From Bigelowiella natans CCMP2755 (lineage: Eukaryota > Cercozoa > Chlorarachniophyceae): a stretch of 64,000 nucleotides of DNA. The translations under genes and the position numbers were made by a program. The stretch is from NCBI GenBank assembly GCA_000320545.1, contig ADNK01000149.1, positions 124,001 to 188,000 of the forward strand, in the 5' to 3' direction. The notes beneath the pieces were generated by a model, which was not told the origin of the DNA, searched no databases, and saw nothing but the letters and a program-made list of their open reading frames with translations. Of this stretch, positions 27,972 to 38,593 are shown piece by piece. Each line of letters starts with the position of its first letter. Positions within the stretch are counted from its first letter, which is position 1.

Positions 27972-29988
27972 AGTCTATTTATTTTCTAAAGCTTAAATAC
28001 CTTTTCCTTCTTTCAATCCGACGCGACGAGCGAATTCTCGTATTAAAGTTGTCTTCCCACACCCTGCGGGTCCTGTGACCAAATTAACACGGACAATTTC
28101 GTAGAGGCGTGTGAGTACGTGCGTGTGTGCCTACTTTTGATAGCTAGGAAATAACCTTCAAGCAGCACGGGTCTCTTTTCACCAATGGCACACGCCATAC
28201 TCTTTATCGCAGCTGTCATCGCGTCCGTCTCTAGGACAACGTCGTGTTTGGCATCGTCATCGTCGTCGTCATTTTCCATCTCTTCTTCGGCATGAAAATC
28301 GTTGTTATTTTTGGGAAAACCGCTGCCATCGTTGCTGCCAACACATTCGACCATGATGCCGTCCACGTTCAGGGCTACCTGAGTTTCGGATAGCAAGAGC
28401 TGCGGGGCCTTCCCAGACGCTGGGAGGCAAGAATCACTAGGCTCGGACCAAAATACCTTTTTAGAATTCATGATCTAAATGATGATATTGCCGGAGTGAG
28501 GTGGGTACTCATGCACCTATAAAGATCCTTCTTCATTTACGATATGGGAGGGAAGGAAGGGGGTTGGGAGGGGGGAATAAAACCTCTGTTCTCAGGGCGT
28601 CATAGACGCAGTCTCGTAAGCGCCTCTTCAGCCGGATTTGAGTGTTGACAGAAAATTCCGAGCTGAGGAGGTGATCATCCTTCTCATTCGAAGTTGAGGA
28701 CCGACAAGAGTAGTTACTCCCGCTAGCTGCTGTTGTCCTTTTCCGTTTTTGGGGCTGCTGCTGCTGCTGCTTCTGGACGGAAGAAGCTAGGTAGTTGTTG
28801 TTTATTGATGAGTTCTGCTCCATTCGTGGATCATCAGCCCCAGCTTGCTGGAGCGCAGTAAGAGGTAGATGTAGGAGGTTCGAAACCGAATGAATACCAT
28901 ATAAACGGGCCAACGGATGGGTGACTCGAGGGGATATGAGCGAGAGAATCGGCGACCTGTTGTACATACGCAACAGGTTGGTTCTGACTTCGAAGATGAG
29001 TTCAGATTGATATCAATTTACCAATTTTCAGGGAGAGAGATTCCCATATTGATTAAAAGCGAAACAACCTATCAATATAGCGGAAGTCAAGTGGTTTTAG
29101 GATTTTACGATGTTCCGTAGGTCGGGAAGTCGCACACATAGATTATTATGTGTTATCCGGCGCAGTCTCCGTGTGTATACGTGTTTGTTGACATCACATT
29201 TGAGCGGAGGTGATATAGATAGGGACAGGAGTAGAATAACCTTCGTCAGAATGATAAGCCTAATTTCTGATCCAATTGATGCCTCCTGCACTACTAAGCT
29301 TGGAATGCTGTCGAGTAGCCCTTGACCGAATCGAGACACCCACTGCTTCAAACCGCGTCTAGTGTACGAGGCATAGGCGGCCAGCTTCGCAAGGACGTAG
29401 CCGCTCTTTATAACATCTTCCGTGTGCTGAAGGCGAACATCAATGCTCGTTGTAAAAAACGATGATGCGGTTGCGGAAATAATAATTTATGAACGGATGA
29501 CAACCTTCAGCTTCCTTTCAGTAATTCTTTTGAATATGATCGGTATGTATGGACCCAGGAGCAACACAGTCAAGTCTTGGTATATTATACAAAACACAAG
29601 CTGTTAGATCCCACAAAATACACTGCAAAGCGGTGAGGGGTAAGGTGGCGAGGGCCTATCGACCTATGTATTCATCCCACGAGTCAAGGTCCTTCTCCTC
29701 CTTGCTCTGCAACAGGATACAATATTGGCTGCGCCCAAAGTAACACGGAGGACGTTATTTGGTACCTCAAAAAGGACTAGATGATCCGCAAGGGCGTACA
29801 ACTGTTGGGGTTGGGTAGTGGAGTTTCGCTTGACATCCACCAGCTGTTTTGTTTGACACAAATGCATGATGAGCCTGTGAAGGTACACATGTCCGGAATC
29901 AACCAAACTACATCACCTTCTTTGCTACTTGAGGGAAGCATCTCTCCAGAGATTGAAGCGAAGCTTGTAATAAGCGGTCGTTCTCCAT
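6843..29988 (-). CDS. MDN1: Midasin (Rea1), AAA+ ATPase of 60S ribosome assembly
   Basis: Dynein-related giant AAA+ ATPase that removes assembly factors (Ytm1, Rsa4 in yeast) from pre-60S particles. Exons, 5' to 3': 29988-29917, 29843-29766, 29706-29664, 29622-29591, 29426-29241, 29068-29022, 28956-28584, 28474-28156, 28072-28001, 27744-26450, 26356-26285, 26133-22058, 21793-21339, 21176-20850, 20590-19789, 19605-14692, 14455-10387, 10171-10063, 9852-9646, 9552-9097, 8921-8779, 8564-6843. They total 19869 nt, 6623 codons with the stop, and every junction is GT-AG in phase. Order: alpha-solenoid N-terminus, six AAA modules, long linker, Asp/Glu-rich tail, MIDAS domain. At 6622 aa it is longer than yeast (about 4900) or human (about 5600). 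Exons 1-6 are the least certain. The start MENDRLLQ is chosen because its exon ends in phase with the next one. Confidence 0.95.
14552..14592. repeat. (CA)n microsatellite in midasin intron 14456-14691
   Basis: About 20 CA units inside the 236-bp intron that separates the two largest linker exons. Confidence 0.95.
21815..22033. repeat. Compound triplet and (CA)n microsatellites in a midasin intron
   Basis: ACT/TAC triplet runs at about 21829-21898 and a CA tract at about 22001-22031. Both lie within the 264-bp intron 21794-22057. Confidence 0.9.
27911..27967. repeat. (CA)n(TA)n compound microsatellite in a midasin intron
   Basis: Ten CA units pass directly into about 20 TA units, inside intron 27745-28000. 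The same CA-then-TA order recurs at 48824-48895 and 49541-49607 in the PRMT gene. Confidence 0.92.
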
Positions 29989-30353
29989 TCCACCTAGAGG
30001 CCCCCTGGGCCGCTGGCTGGACCCGACGTCTTTCTTCTCGGGGAATTCAATCGACTCATATCTCCGATCCTGTTCTACAGGCCAATCTGGTCAATACTTA
30101 TACCCATAAATATCCAAATATATTTCACGAATATTACTAACAAATGCTGGTACCTGCGTTGCGACCTGCGGGGAACAGCTTCGTTGGACAATAATATAAC
30201 CATGAAATTACTGTACACCATCGTCAGACGTAATTCCAGCTCTTCTACGTGGAATTCGACCCGATATTCTTCGATATCGTTTTCACCCATTCGTCAACGT
30301 ACTCGTAGAAATCCTGGAATTCGCATTGTGCGACATCAATATCTGTGTCGCAG
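29989..30353. other. Head-to-head region between midasin and the coiled-coil membrane gene
   Basis: The two start regions face each other here, so both promoters must lie in a few hundred bases. An ATG at 30202 opens a plus-strand frame that could hold the first exon of the downstream gene, but I found no donor giving the right phase. No TATA-like element stands out. Confidence 0.4.
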
Positions 30354-32460
30354 GAGCAAAATCGAGGTGAAACGCTTGGCGAGGAAAGCGGAACTGTGTC
30401 CCGTAGCCCTCGGGAGAAGAATGTGCATCCCGGAGCAAACCCCAACAACGTAAAGGCCGCCACATCCGTCGCTGCCGGGAAAGTGAAAAAGCAGATTGCC
30501 ACCATCCTGACGAACACTCCTGTAAGAGCCAATCGAAAGCCGCATCGGTTTGGTTTGAAGGTTCTCGAGCACCGACGGAAAAACAATAAATATAAGTATA
30601 TGTGTGTATGAAAATATATATTTACACGTATGTGCATGTCCACTTTAATGTTTATCTGTATTATGTGTTGCACATCAAGAAATATGGGCTGGGCATCTAA
30701 AAAGTTTAATATTTACATCTTGCGACTTTTTCTGGTCGACTAATTTTGAATTCAGGTGCACACTCCTAAGGCTGGCAAGCCCGATATCTCATCGAATAGC
30801 AGAGTCGAGAAGCCTCGTCCGAAGGAGTGTCTGGGAGAATGGACATCTTTGGGAAAGCATCTTCAAAGGGGATGGACATATTTGGCAACAAACAGTCATC
30901 CGGAAACATAAACATCTACGGGAAAGTATCTTCAAAGAAAATGAACAGATTAGGCGACGGCAAAGATGACTCATCGTCGCATCAAAAGCTGCGAGGTGCC
31001 AACCTCTTAGGCCCCACTACTAAATCCACCCCTAGTAAAAAGTCATCATCGACTCGCGATCGAACCGCCAGCTCCCCAACAGAACCACCACGTGTGGTCA
31101 CCCCAACCCATCCAGTAACGCAAAGACAAGCGCAAACTGTTGGCCCTATGGTCAAGAGAAAGATGCCTGCTGTAGGAAGGAGCCCAAAACAAGCGGGGTC
31201 CTCATCCCCGAGATGGCAAGTATCACAGAATAGCATTAGTAGAAAAGGCAGTTCAAGAAATTTGTTTAAGGCTTCAAGGCTTACGAAAAGCAGACCTTCT
31301 ACTCCGAGATCAGCAGAGTAGACTCCTCTTAATCAAATATGAATCTTTTCAGATAATATGCGTGCGTGCGTGTGTGTAATTGCGTTCAAATTCTTGGTAG
31401 AAGACTTCGCACGTATTTGCTAATTGTCCACAAACATCTTTTAGGAAGGGAGTAAGCATCAAATCTAGGACGGAGGCGACAAAGAAGAAAAAGAGCAGAT
31501 TCACTTTTGAAGCTACAACTACGAACAATAAGGCAGGTTACTCCACGTTACGCAGCACCGGCAATAGCAGAAGAAAAGCAAAGGATAGTGATAGGACGGA
31601 AGTCCAAGCCACGAAGGCTACCTCTTCATCACGACGAGGCTCTCTCAGCAGAATTTCTAACAGCGGCCGCAATAGTAAGCAAAAAGTCCAAGGGCACAAC
31701 AAATCGGCAAGTAAAATGAAAGGAGACAGTAGCAATTCAATATCTCTCCAAACAAATCAAGTCGGAAATGGCCACAGCGAGGCCTTGATAGCCGCCCAGG
31801 AAGCTACTTCGGCTGCGAAAGAACGCGTCGCTGCTCTGGAGGCAGAAGTACGTTCCTTCACAGAGGAGAGGAAGCAGCAACAACAGGACTCCGCTGAGAA
31901 GAAGAAAAGGGAAGAGAAGGAAGAGGAAGTGAGGAACACTTTGATGCTCGAAAAAGAACGCACCATTTGCGCTCTTCAAAGACGATGCGACGAGCTGGCA
32001 GTTGAAGTACAGGCTCATAAGAGCAATCAGGACGCTATTGATCTGAAAGTTCGCCAGCTCGAGGGTAGATGATATAACATGGTAGTGTAGGTGGAGACAT
32101 ATGAAAAGCGACTGTGTCGTGACACATAATGGAATAGTAACGGGGTTTTCCCAGAGCTTACACTCTAAAATGCTCTAAAAATTTCCTCTTCCCGTTTTAT
32201 CAAAATAAAGGTGAGCGAAAGCAACTCCTTGAGACCTGTGCCGTGGAGCGCCGAAAGTCGGCTAAACTTATCAACCAGGTTGCTACAATGCAAGAAGAAC
32301 GAGCAAAGAGCAGCAGTGATTATGACCACCGAATAGAAGAGCTTGGAAAGCAGTTAGATCACGTAAAGGCACAGGTTTGCGTCCCTATATGTTCGTAATA
32401 TGTCATGTAAGGGAGGGGTGAGAGGGAAATGGAGTTTCTCTCTATTCTCTCTCTTCTCTC

Positions 32461-32498
<38 letters not shown>

Positions 32499-33591
32499 TC
32501 TCTCTCTCCCCCCCCCCACCCTGTGTGTGTGTGTGTATGAAACAATCGGCTTGAAGGTGATCAAATATACACGTATCAAAGGCTGAGAAGGCCCAAAAGG
32601 CGGCGATGGAAGCGGAATCGGAGCTTACACAGGCCCAGAAGACCATTGATATGTGGAAAAGTAAGGCGCTCACCGCTGTTGAGAATAGTATGGAGGTGGA
32701 GAAAGGGCTGCGGACAAAGACAAAAATGCTCGAAAAAGACCTCGAGCAATCTCGGAAAGCCTGTGAAACTCTCGGGAGTACAGTACAACAGTTACGTTGA
32801 GCATACGAAACACTTCACTACACGGCAACACAATACGGCACCACGCTCATAACCTATACTTGAAATGAAATCCACAACGATAGCGCCAAGAACGAACGCG
32901 AGAAATATGAAGTCATCATGAACCCCTGGGATTTCCTTCCCAACATGGAAACCATTAACAATTTCTACCATTTCAACTGGACCATCATACTGACTCTTTC
33001 TTTCTAGATACAACGCTATGTCACATTGAAAACGCGCGCGCACACACACACACACGCACCTACAGATACAAGGAAGAGCTTTGGCACTACCAGGAACACG
33101 TCGCGAAGTGTGAAGCGCGAATCAACACATTATCGCACGCTGCGGAAAATGAAGATCTGGGAAGTCAGGTGCCATCTGCAGAACAAATGAGCAATAGAAT
33201 TCTCATCATTGTAGTCATTGTTAACACCGTGGCGCTTCTATATCTTCCTTTTTTTCCCTACCAACCAGACACTACGTGAGGGATCCTCATTCCTTGCATC
33301 ATCACAATCCCCGACCATTGATGGTGATGAAAATGCTGGGGGGGGGGAAGCAAACGAGGCAGGCAGCATCGGAGTCCTTCCAGACATCAGCAGCACCATG
33401 ATTTCATCGGCGCGTACAATAGATTCAAGCACTGGGGATGAGATTGCACACACAAGAGCAGAGATGTTCAAACGTGCTAATAGCGACACGGACAATAAAA
33501 ATGGGTTAGTGTTGGCCAATTGGCTCCGAACAAACCACATCAACACACATATCAAGACCAATACGAGTTCTTCTATATTAACACTTCACAC

Positions 33592-33625
<34 letters not shown>

Positions 33626-34741
33626 CTAAAATAGGCTGCTAGCTAGGGCTGCCAAATCAATCCTTGGCAAACTTGAGAGTTGTCAGGAGAGCGATATTGA
33701 GAATGGCGATGATGGCGGTGATGCCAACGAAGAGGGAGGAGATGTAAAATGGGACTTCCCAGCAGCACTGAAGTCCCAAATTACACGTGCGAGGCGCCAA
33801 AGCACGTATCTACCTTCACGGCAAAATACATACGATAATTTCCTCCCTTCACGTCAAAATACAGGTGGTGACCTATGAACTGAACCGGGAGGGGGGGGGA
33901 GGGAGGAAGGATTTGATCGTTATTCAGAAGGCAGAAATAATGAAACTAGAAGCACGTTGATGCTTTTTTGTGTTTTTCTCTCCTGCTTCTTTTTATAGCC
34001 GAAAGTGATGTCAGGGGCGAAGACTGGAACATCGTCGACGATTTCGCCAAATCCCGATTTCATGCTACTACTGCCGAGCAACTCAGGGAAAGTCCGCTGC
34101 ATTTCGCTGAGATGCCGGAGCAAAACCTGCCGACCGTCATCGGTCACAAGAGCGTTGACTCTTTGTCAGGGCCTTCTGTAACAAGCTATGGTTATCTGCG
34201 CATGTTAGCTCGGATCGTACTTGCAGCGCCGCATGTCTCCCTTGGGATCCTTCTCGCCATCAGTGCAACGTATGATGCATATCTGTAGATCTCAAGTTAT
34301 AAGCGGAGAAGATAGAGAAATCACAAAAGCAATCGATGCTTTCGCTACCGTTACGAATTTCTCGTAACAGCGCATGTTTGTCCTCTAGTCTTTCTTTTCC
34401 CCTATGTGCTGTATAAAAATATACCATGAGGAGCTATAGCGGGAAATCAGCATTATTCACGAGTATATTAACACAACACATAATGTCTCTTGATGAGAAC
34501 GATGATGATGACGATGATAATGCCACATGGAAAATCCAGGATGATCAGGAAATTGAGCGACGAATACCCATCGACGACCCCTTCAACATCATGGCTACTC
34601 ATCTCGCCCTTGATGCTTGGGCTTGCTGTTGGTGCTTTTATTTCCCTCAAATTGGCTGATACGGTACCTCCTTAATCACCTCTCTTGTAGCCATTGCAAC
34701 TGTTTGGTGTAATGTATGCACACACATATACACATATACAG

Positions 34742-34779
<38 letters not shown>

Positions 34780-34908
34780 CGGTTTGCTTTATTCAATGAA
34801 TAGATGGGGAGGAGGCTCACATTGCTTAGTGCTTCCGCATTGACGATTCTGGTCTAACAATACACTGAAAGCTCAGAGTGTAAAATATTATATCGAATTC
34901 TCAATATG

Positions 34909-34971
<63 letters not shown>

Positions 34972-36952
34972 CCTTTATAAATGAGTACGAATTGGTTTTA
35001 AATGTCCTTACTGTTTGAATAGTCCTATTTCTCAATCTCTCTCTCTCTCTCTCTCTCTCTCCCTCCCTCTGTGTTTATGGGTGTGTGTGTGTGTGTGGGT
35101 GTATTTGCGATTGCCATTGGCAGAGTGATTGCTGCGGATATAGCTTACTGATACGTAGCCCAAGCACGTCTTTCGTAGCCTTCGTGTGCTTCCGAAGTTT
35201 GTCTGCGGTAATACTTTAATTGTGTTCTTCTTAGTACGTTTGCATGTCTGTCGCGCCATCTTAGAGGCCTCTGATAACCCGTAGGTTGGAATCGGAATTA
35301 GCGTTGGAATCGGCCCGATCTACTATTATGAGTACCTCGCAAGACGCACACCATCTTGCCGCCCCATAAGGTTTCTATATAGAGTTATAGGAAGTTGCTC
35401 ATTGGCGAGATGTTGAATGGTAGCAATAATCTCGTGTTCGTTGTTTCTGGCATCGACTGAAGGTACCTCTCGACGTGGACGAGCACTGGCATGTGTTTGG
35501 GCTGCTGCGCTGCTTATTTCCTCGGAAACGGCCCGCACCATTTACTTTTTGTCTCGATAGCGCCAGCCGTAGTCCAATTCCTTGGAGGTAGATGTAGAAT
35601 GTATAGAAGACGAATAACACAAGCACACACGCACACACAAGCTCATGAGGATATTATACCATATGTTTCGGACATATTTGCGTGCTGCATGCCTGTGCAC
35701 GCGTGCAATGCTATTACTCAAATCCATAAATAAATGTAACCTCTATCAAACATAGCCATTGGGACTGTTAAGGAGAGTCCGTACTGGGTATTAAGAAAGC
35801 GAGGGGATGCCAGGGCAGCGTTGCTGGCGTTGAGAGAGACGATCTTACCTTCTGAGGTTGAAGAATAGTAACGTATCATCAAATGGGCACGTTGTTGTCT
35901 TTGTCGATGTCTAATGTGTTTGCTTGGTCTCTTTGGAGGCTGCCTGGTAGATTGTGGAGAATTACAGAGAATTGTAGCCTTTGTCATGGGCTACCCATTC
36001 TAATAATACATACTTGTTGCGGTTTGGAAATTGTTTTGGGATTATATGAGTATTAATGTAATTTCAAAATGAAGTATGTAGTAAGTTATATTTGAAGTCG
36101 TCATCATCATCATCATTATCACCATCATTATGATCATCAATATCATCAATATCATCAATATCAATCTTACACCAATGTTCTTCTTTCCCACCTCATAGAA
36201 CTCTCATGTCGACTACGAGGTCCTCCAGCAGCTGCTCCAGGAGGTACGGACACAGATCAAAACCGATGATCAGGAAACAACGATACTGACTTCTGGCACA
36301 AGTGTTCCCGATCTTTCATGGATGCTCCTGCATAGCTTTGGCTGGCAGTTTATAGGTTTCGAGGCGATGATCTTGTACCTCTTATTGGACCTCAGAATGC
36401 TAAATATTACGCTTGAGACAGGTGGTATCATCCCTATCCTCATCATCATCAACAACAACAACAACAATGAGCTCAGGAACGTTTCGAGAACTAATTTATG
36501 CCTAAGCCGGGGGGAAAACGGCAATGAAAATATTTAGACGATTGCATCCGCATGCGTGCAAATATAATATATATACTTATAACACGTTCCCTCATGCTTT
36601 TTACTTTCGCCCTCTCCAAATCAAACCTAATGGATAGGTCTACTGCTTCTGGTGGGCGTGTCTTGCTGTAGCATGTTCTTTGCACTGTTTTCGGCCCGTG
36701 TTCGAGATCATCGAGAAGGTCAGAGTGAAACTGGCAGCAGCTCATCATCTGGTTCCCATCTGCTCCTCCTTGATGGGGGCATGTTGGACATCGCATCCGC
36801 CGGTGGTTTGATCGTAGCGTTGCTGGGAGTTGCAGCGGCGAAGATCCTCCTTGTAGATCAGGAATTAGGCGAGCAGCTGAGGCTAGCTGCAAAAGTTTTG
36901 CTGATGGGGGGCTTCTTCCTGTTCTACTCTTTCTTTGGACTTGGTGTGTTTT

Positions 36953-36992
<40 letters not shown>

Positions 36993-37464
36993 TTGTGTGT
37001 TTTTCTTTTCACGAGCATGTATGTGAGGAGGAGGGCGGAGACGGAGGAAGAGGAGGGGCAATTGCACTGATCTTTTATATATTCGTACAGATTCTGTTGG
37101 CTGGTCAATCCCAGTTTCATTGATGGATGGAAATAGGGCGCGCCTTTTCCACATCCACACCAGTTTCTCTCGTATCGGCTCGGCTATTGTATGCTTAGCA
37201 TATGGCTGTGCTCAGGGATTACGAAGTACCCTATCGTTTGCGATAATCTATTCGCTACTAATTGCCACGATGCTCGTCATCTTGATGGCACGCCTGTACA
37301 CATTTCTTCGCACGCCGGATAGTGTCGAACCGTTCGGTATTGACAAGAATCCAGGGCAGAAGACGGTGTTAATACAAGAGGGCGAAGGGAAGAAAGAAGA
37401 TGAAAATAACGAAATAAAGGCTCGGAAGTACGGCTCGATGGACGATGTTGTTGCTCCTTCATAG
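30354..37464 (+). CDS. Unrecognised protein: basic N-terminus, coiled coil, polytopic membrane domain
   Basis: No family recognised. Exons: 30354-30521, 30803-31317, 31445-32064, 32211-32374, 32582-32790, 33066-33168, 33269-33504, 33635-33864, 33999-34269, 34540-34663, (gap), 36199-36421, 36638-36943, 37091-37464 (TAG). All junctions are GT-AG and in phase, giving at least 1180 aa. Part 1 is Ser/Lys/Arg-rich with a tandem MDIFGKASSKG-type repeat. Part 2 (about 31780-33170) is a heptad-rich coiled coil. Part 3 is acidic, with the doublet YLPSRQNT / FLPSRQNT. Part 4 has about eight hydrophobic segments, including SWLLISPLMLGLAVGAF, LLLLVGVSCCSMFFALF, LIVALLGVAAAKILLV, LLMGGFFLFYSFFGL and FAIIYSLLIATMLVILM. 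The tail is hydrophilic and ends SMDDVVAPS. Phase continuity across 33864/33999 argues for one gene rather than two. The first exon is missing, and exons may be missing in 34664-36198. Confidence 0.75.
30839..30940 (+). repeat. Tandem 11-12-residue repeats in the unknown protein
   Basis: Three consecutive coding units: MDIFGKASSKG, MDIFGNKQSSG, NINIYGKVSSKK. The shared core is I-[FY]-G-K-x-S-S. The DNA copies are also alike, which suggests recent duplication. Confidence 0.8.
32420..32530. repeat. (CT)n tract in intron 32375-32581
   Basis: Pyrimidine-rich CT repeats followed by a short C run and a short GT run. They sit wholly inside an intron of the unknown coiled-coil gene. A CAA-rich tract (about 33593-33627) lies in a later intron, just before its acceptor. 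Confidence 0.9.
34664..36198. other. 1.5-kb stretch with unresolved exons on either strand
   Basis: The donor at 34664 and the acceptor ending at 36198 are both phase 0, so the stretch may be one long intron or may hide exons. Candidates on the plus strand: 35124-35207 (28 codons, GT-AG, phase 0-0, mostly hydrophobic) and a hydrophobic frame near 35491-35590. A competing minus-strand reading is an ATG at 35985-35987 opening 46 codons to a strong donor (GTAAGATC) at about 35848. Microsatellites: TA at about 34748-34775, CA then GA at 34912-34970, CT at 35036-35060, and ATC/CAT triplets at about 36101-36165. Confidence 0.5.
36955..36998. repeat. (GT)n microsatellite in intron 36944-37090
   Basis: GT dinucleotide run directly after the donor of the last intron of the membrane-protein gene. 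Confidence 0.9.
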
Positions 37465-38593
37465 AAACAAATATATGACTTGTAATATACTTCATGGGAG
37501 ATCTTAATCTTATTCTAGTCAACAACAATTGATGGAAACTAGCATCTATGTTAAGATTATTTTCATAAAATATCGAATGTATAATAGAGTAGTTTTATTC
37601 CACGCACTTGGATAGTAATTAAAGAGGCTGGTTTTAAAGAGAGTTGGCACATCTAGACATAGTATATTAGTTGAAGCGTCTCCTCAAGACGGAATAATAA
37701 TGGCCGCACTCGAGTGTCAGTAGCGTGTGAGTGTTACAGTGCAATGTCAATCATCAGCATTACAAGGACCAACTACATCTAGATGTCTAGCTAGCTAGAG
37801 TCAAGCGCCAAGCTAGCAATTGTGTACGCTATACATAACAGCAAGCTAGAAAGTTGAAATCGCATCGAAGCGAGCTAAAAGTGGCTTGCATGATCGGAGG
37901 CTAACAATCAATCAGTGGCAGCTATGCTAGCATACTAGCATGTGTGAGAAGGGTGTAATAAAATTATTATATTTTTTCCAGAGTCGTTAATTTTTTATTT
38001 CATGCATGCTAGCATGCGCTAGCTAGCTGGCATGTCTAGATGTGAAAGCTAGAAAGATATATCACTAGATCACAACAGAAACGAACGTGCACACATTCAG
38101 CGCTGTAGCTGCTGTTTGCAACAGCTAGCTAGCTAGACAGCTACATTGCGATGACCATTTCTAGATTTTGCATTAATCATCACACTTGTCTCATAGCTAA
38201 AGAGTGGGATGACTATCTAGCTATTGCAAAAATGTAATCATTTCATTACATCCTCGCTTGGACACGACGAGCGTGCACACATTTGTTTGCTTTCCGTCTT
38301 TGTTAGCTAGCACTACTGTGCATGTGCAGCATAGGCGACTGTTTGTAGCGTTTAAACCCACAGTGAGTGTGTAAGCGACGGGCTGCGCACACGCTAGCAC
38401 GTACCATACTAGCATAGCACACACCACATATCATTGTGATGATTCTTCATCGCACCAAGGTGCTCTCAGTCAATGGCGAATGGCGAACTATGCACAACAA
38501 GGATTGAAAGATTTTGTGCAGCAGATATTCATCACCACTTGCAGGGTGGTTAGTCGCCTTATTTCTCACTTCACCATCCACACTATTAGCAGA
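37465..38593. other. Tail-to-tail spacer B (membrane protein / cullin), CTAG-rich
   Basis: 1129 bp between two facing stop codons, with no gene visible. It is dense in CTAG, GCTAGC and GCATGC: CTAGCTAGCTAGA at 37787-37799, CATGCATGCTAGCATGCGC near 38002-38020, and the TAGC run in the hairpin element at 38104-38195. A TGTAATAAAA sequence near 37954 could be a 3'-end signal for the plus-strand gene. Confidence 0.6.
38104..38195 (+). repeat. Hairpin-core spacer element, copy B1
   Basis: The stem arms TGTAGCTG (38104-38111) and CAGCTACA (38138-38145) are perfect complements. They are followed by GATGACCATT (38150-38159) and, 39 nt after the core start, TCTCATA (38189-38195). The loop carries an expanded TAGC run. 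A partial second copy with CATTTCATTACATCC lies at about 38238-38253. Confidence 0.6.

Larger units (their letters stand above)
20850..28156 (-). other. MDN1: Midasin AAA+ ring (six ATPase modules)
   Basis: All six P-loops can be read, roughly at residues 384 (GPAGCGKT), 841 (GETGNGKT), 1287 (GPTSAGKT), 1614 (GPTGCGKT), 2105 (GSPGVGKT) and 2445 (GPGASGKT). Walker B segments: AAA1 LVFEDVDRAP, AAA2 LLLDEVNLA, AAA3 VVLDELNLA, AAA4 LLIDEISLA, AAA5 VLLDELNLA. AAA6 has VVIENSNLC, without the Asp-Glu pair. A degenerate sixth site is known in this family, so it need not be a lineage loss. The AAA1-AAA2 junction (about 26600-27330) holds a long low-complexity insert rich in Ser, Thr and Lys. Confidence 0.92.

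Noticed and set aside
28870-28886. GGTTCGAAACC, a Pol III B-box-like sequence
   Set aside because: It lies inside a midasin exon with no A box at the proper distance.
30756-30913. Alternative reading (VHTPKAGKPDISS...) of the second exon of the unknown coiled-coil gene
   Set aside because: It is open for about 50 codons after a good acceptor, but it runs to a stop with no usable donor. The acceptor at 30802 gives a frame that continues through all later exons.
36101-36165. ATC/CAT triplet run as a possible CRISPR-like or minisatellite array
   Set aside because: A plain trinucleotide microsatellite without spacers.
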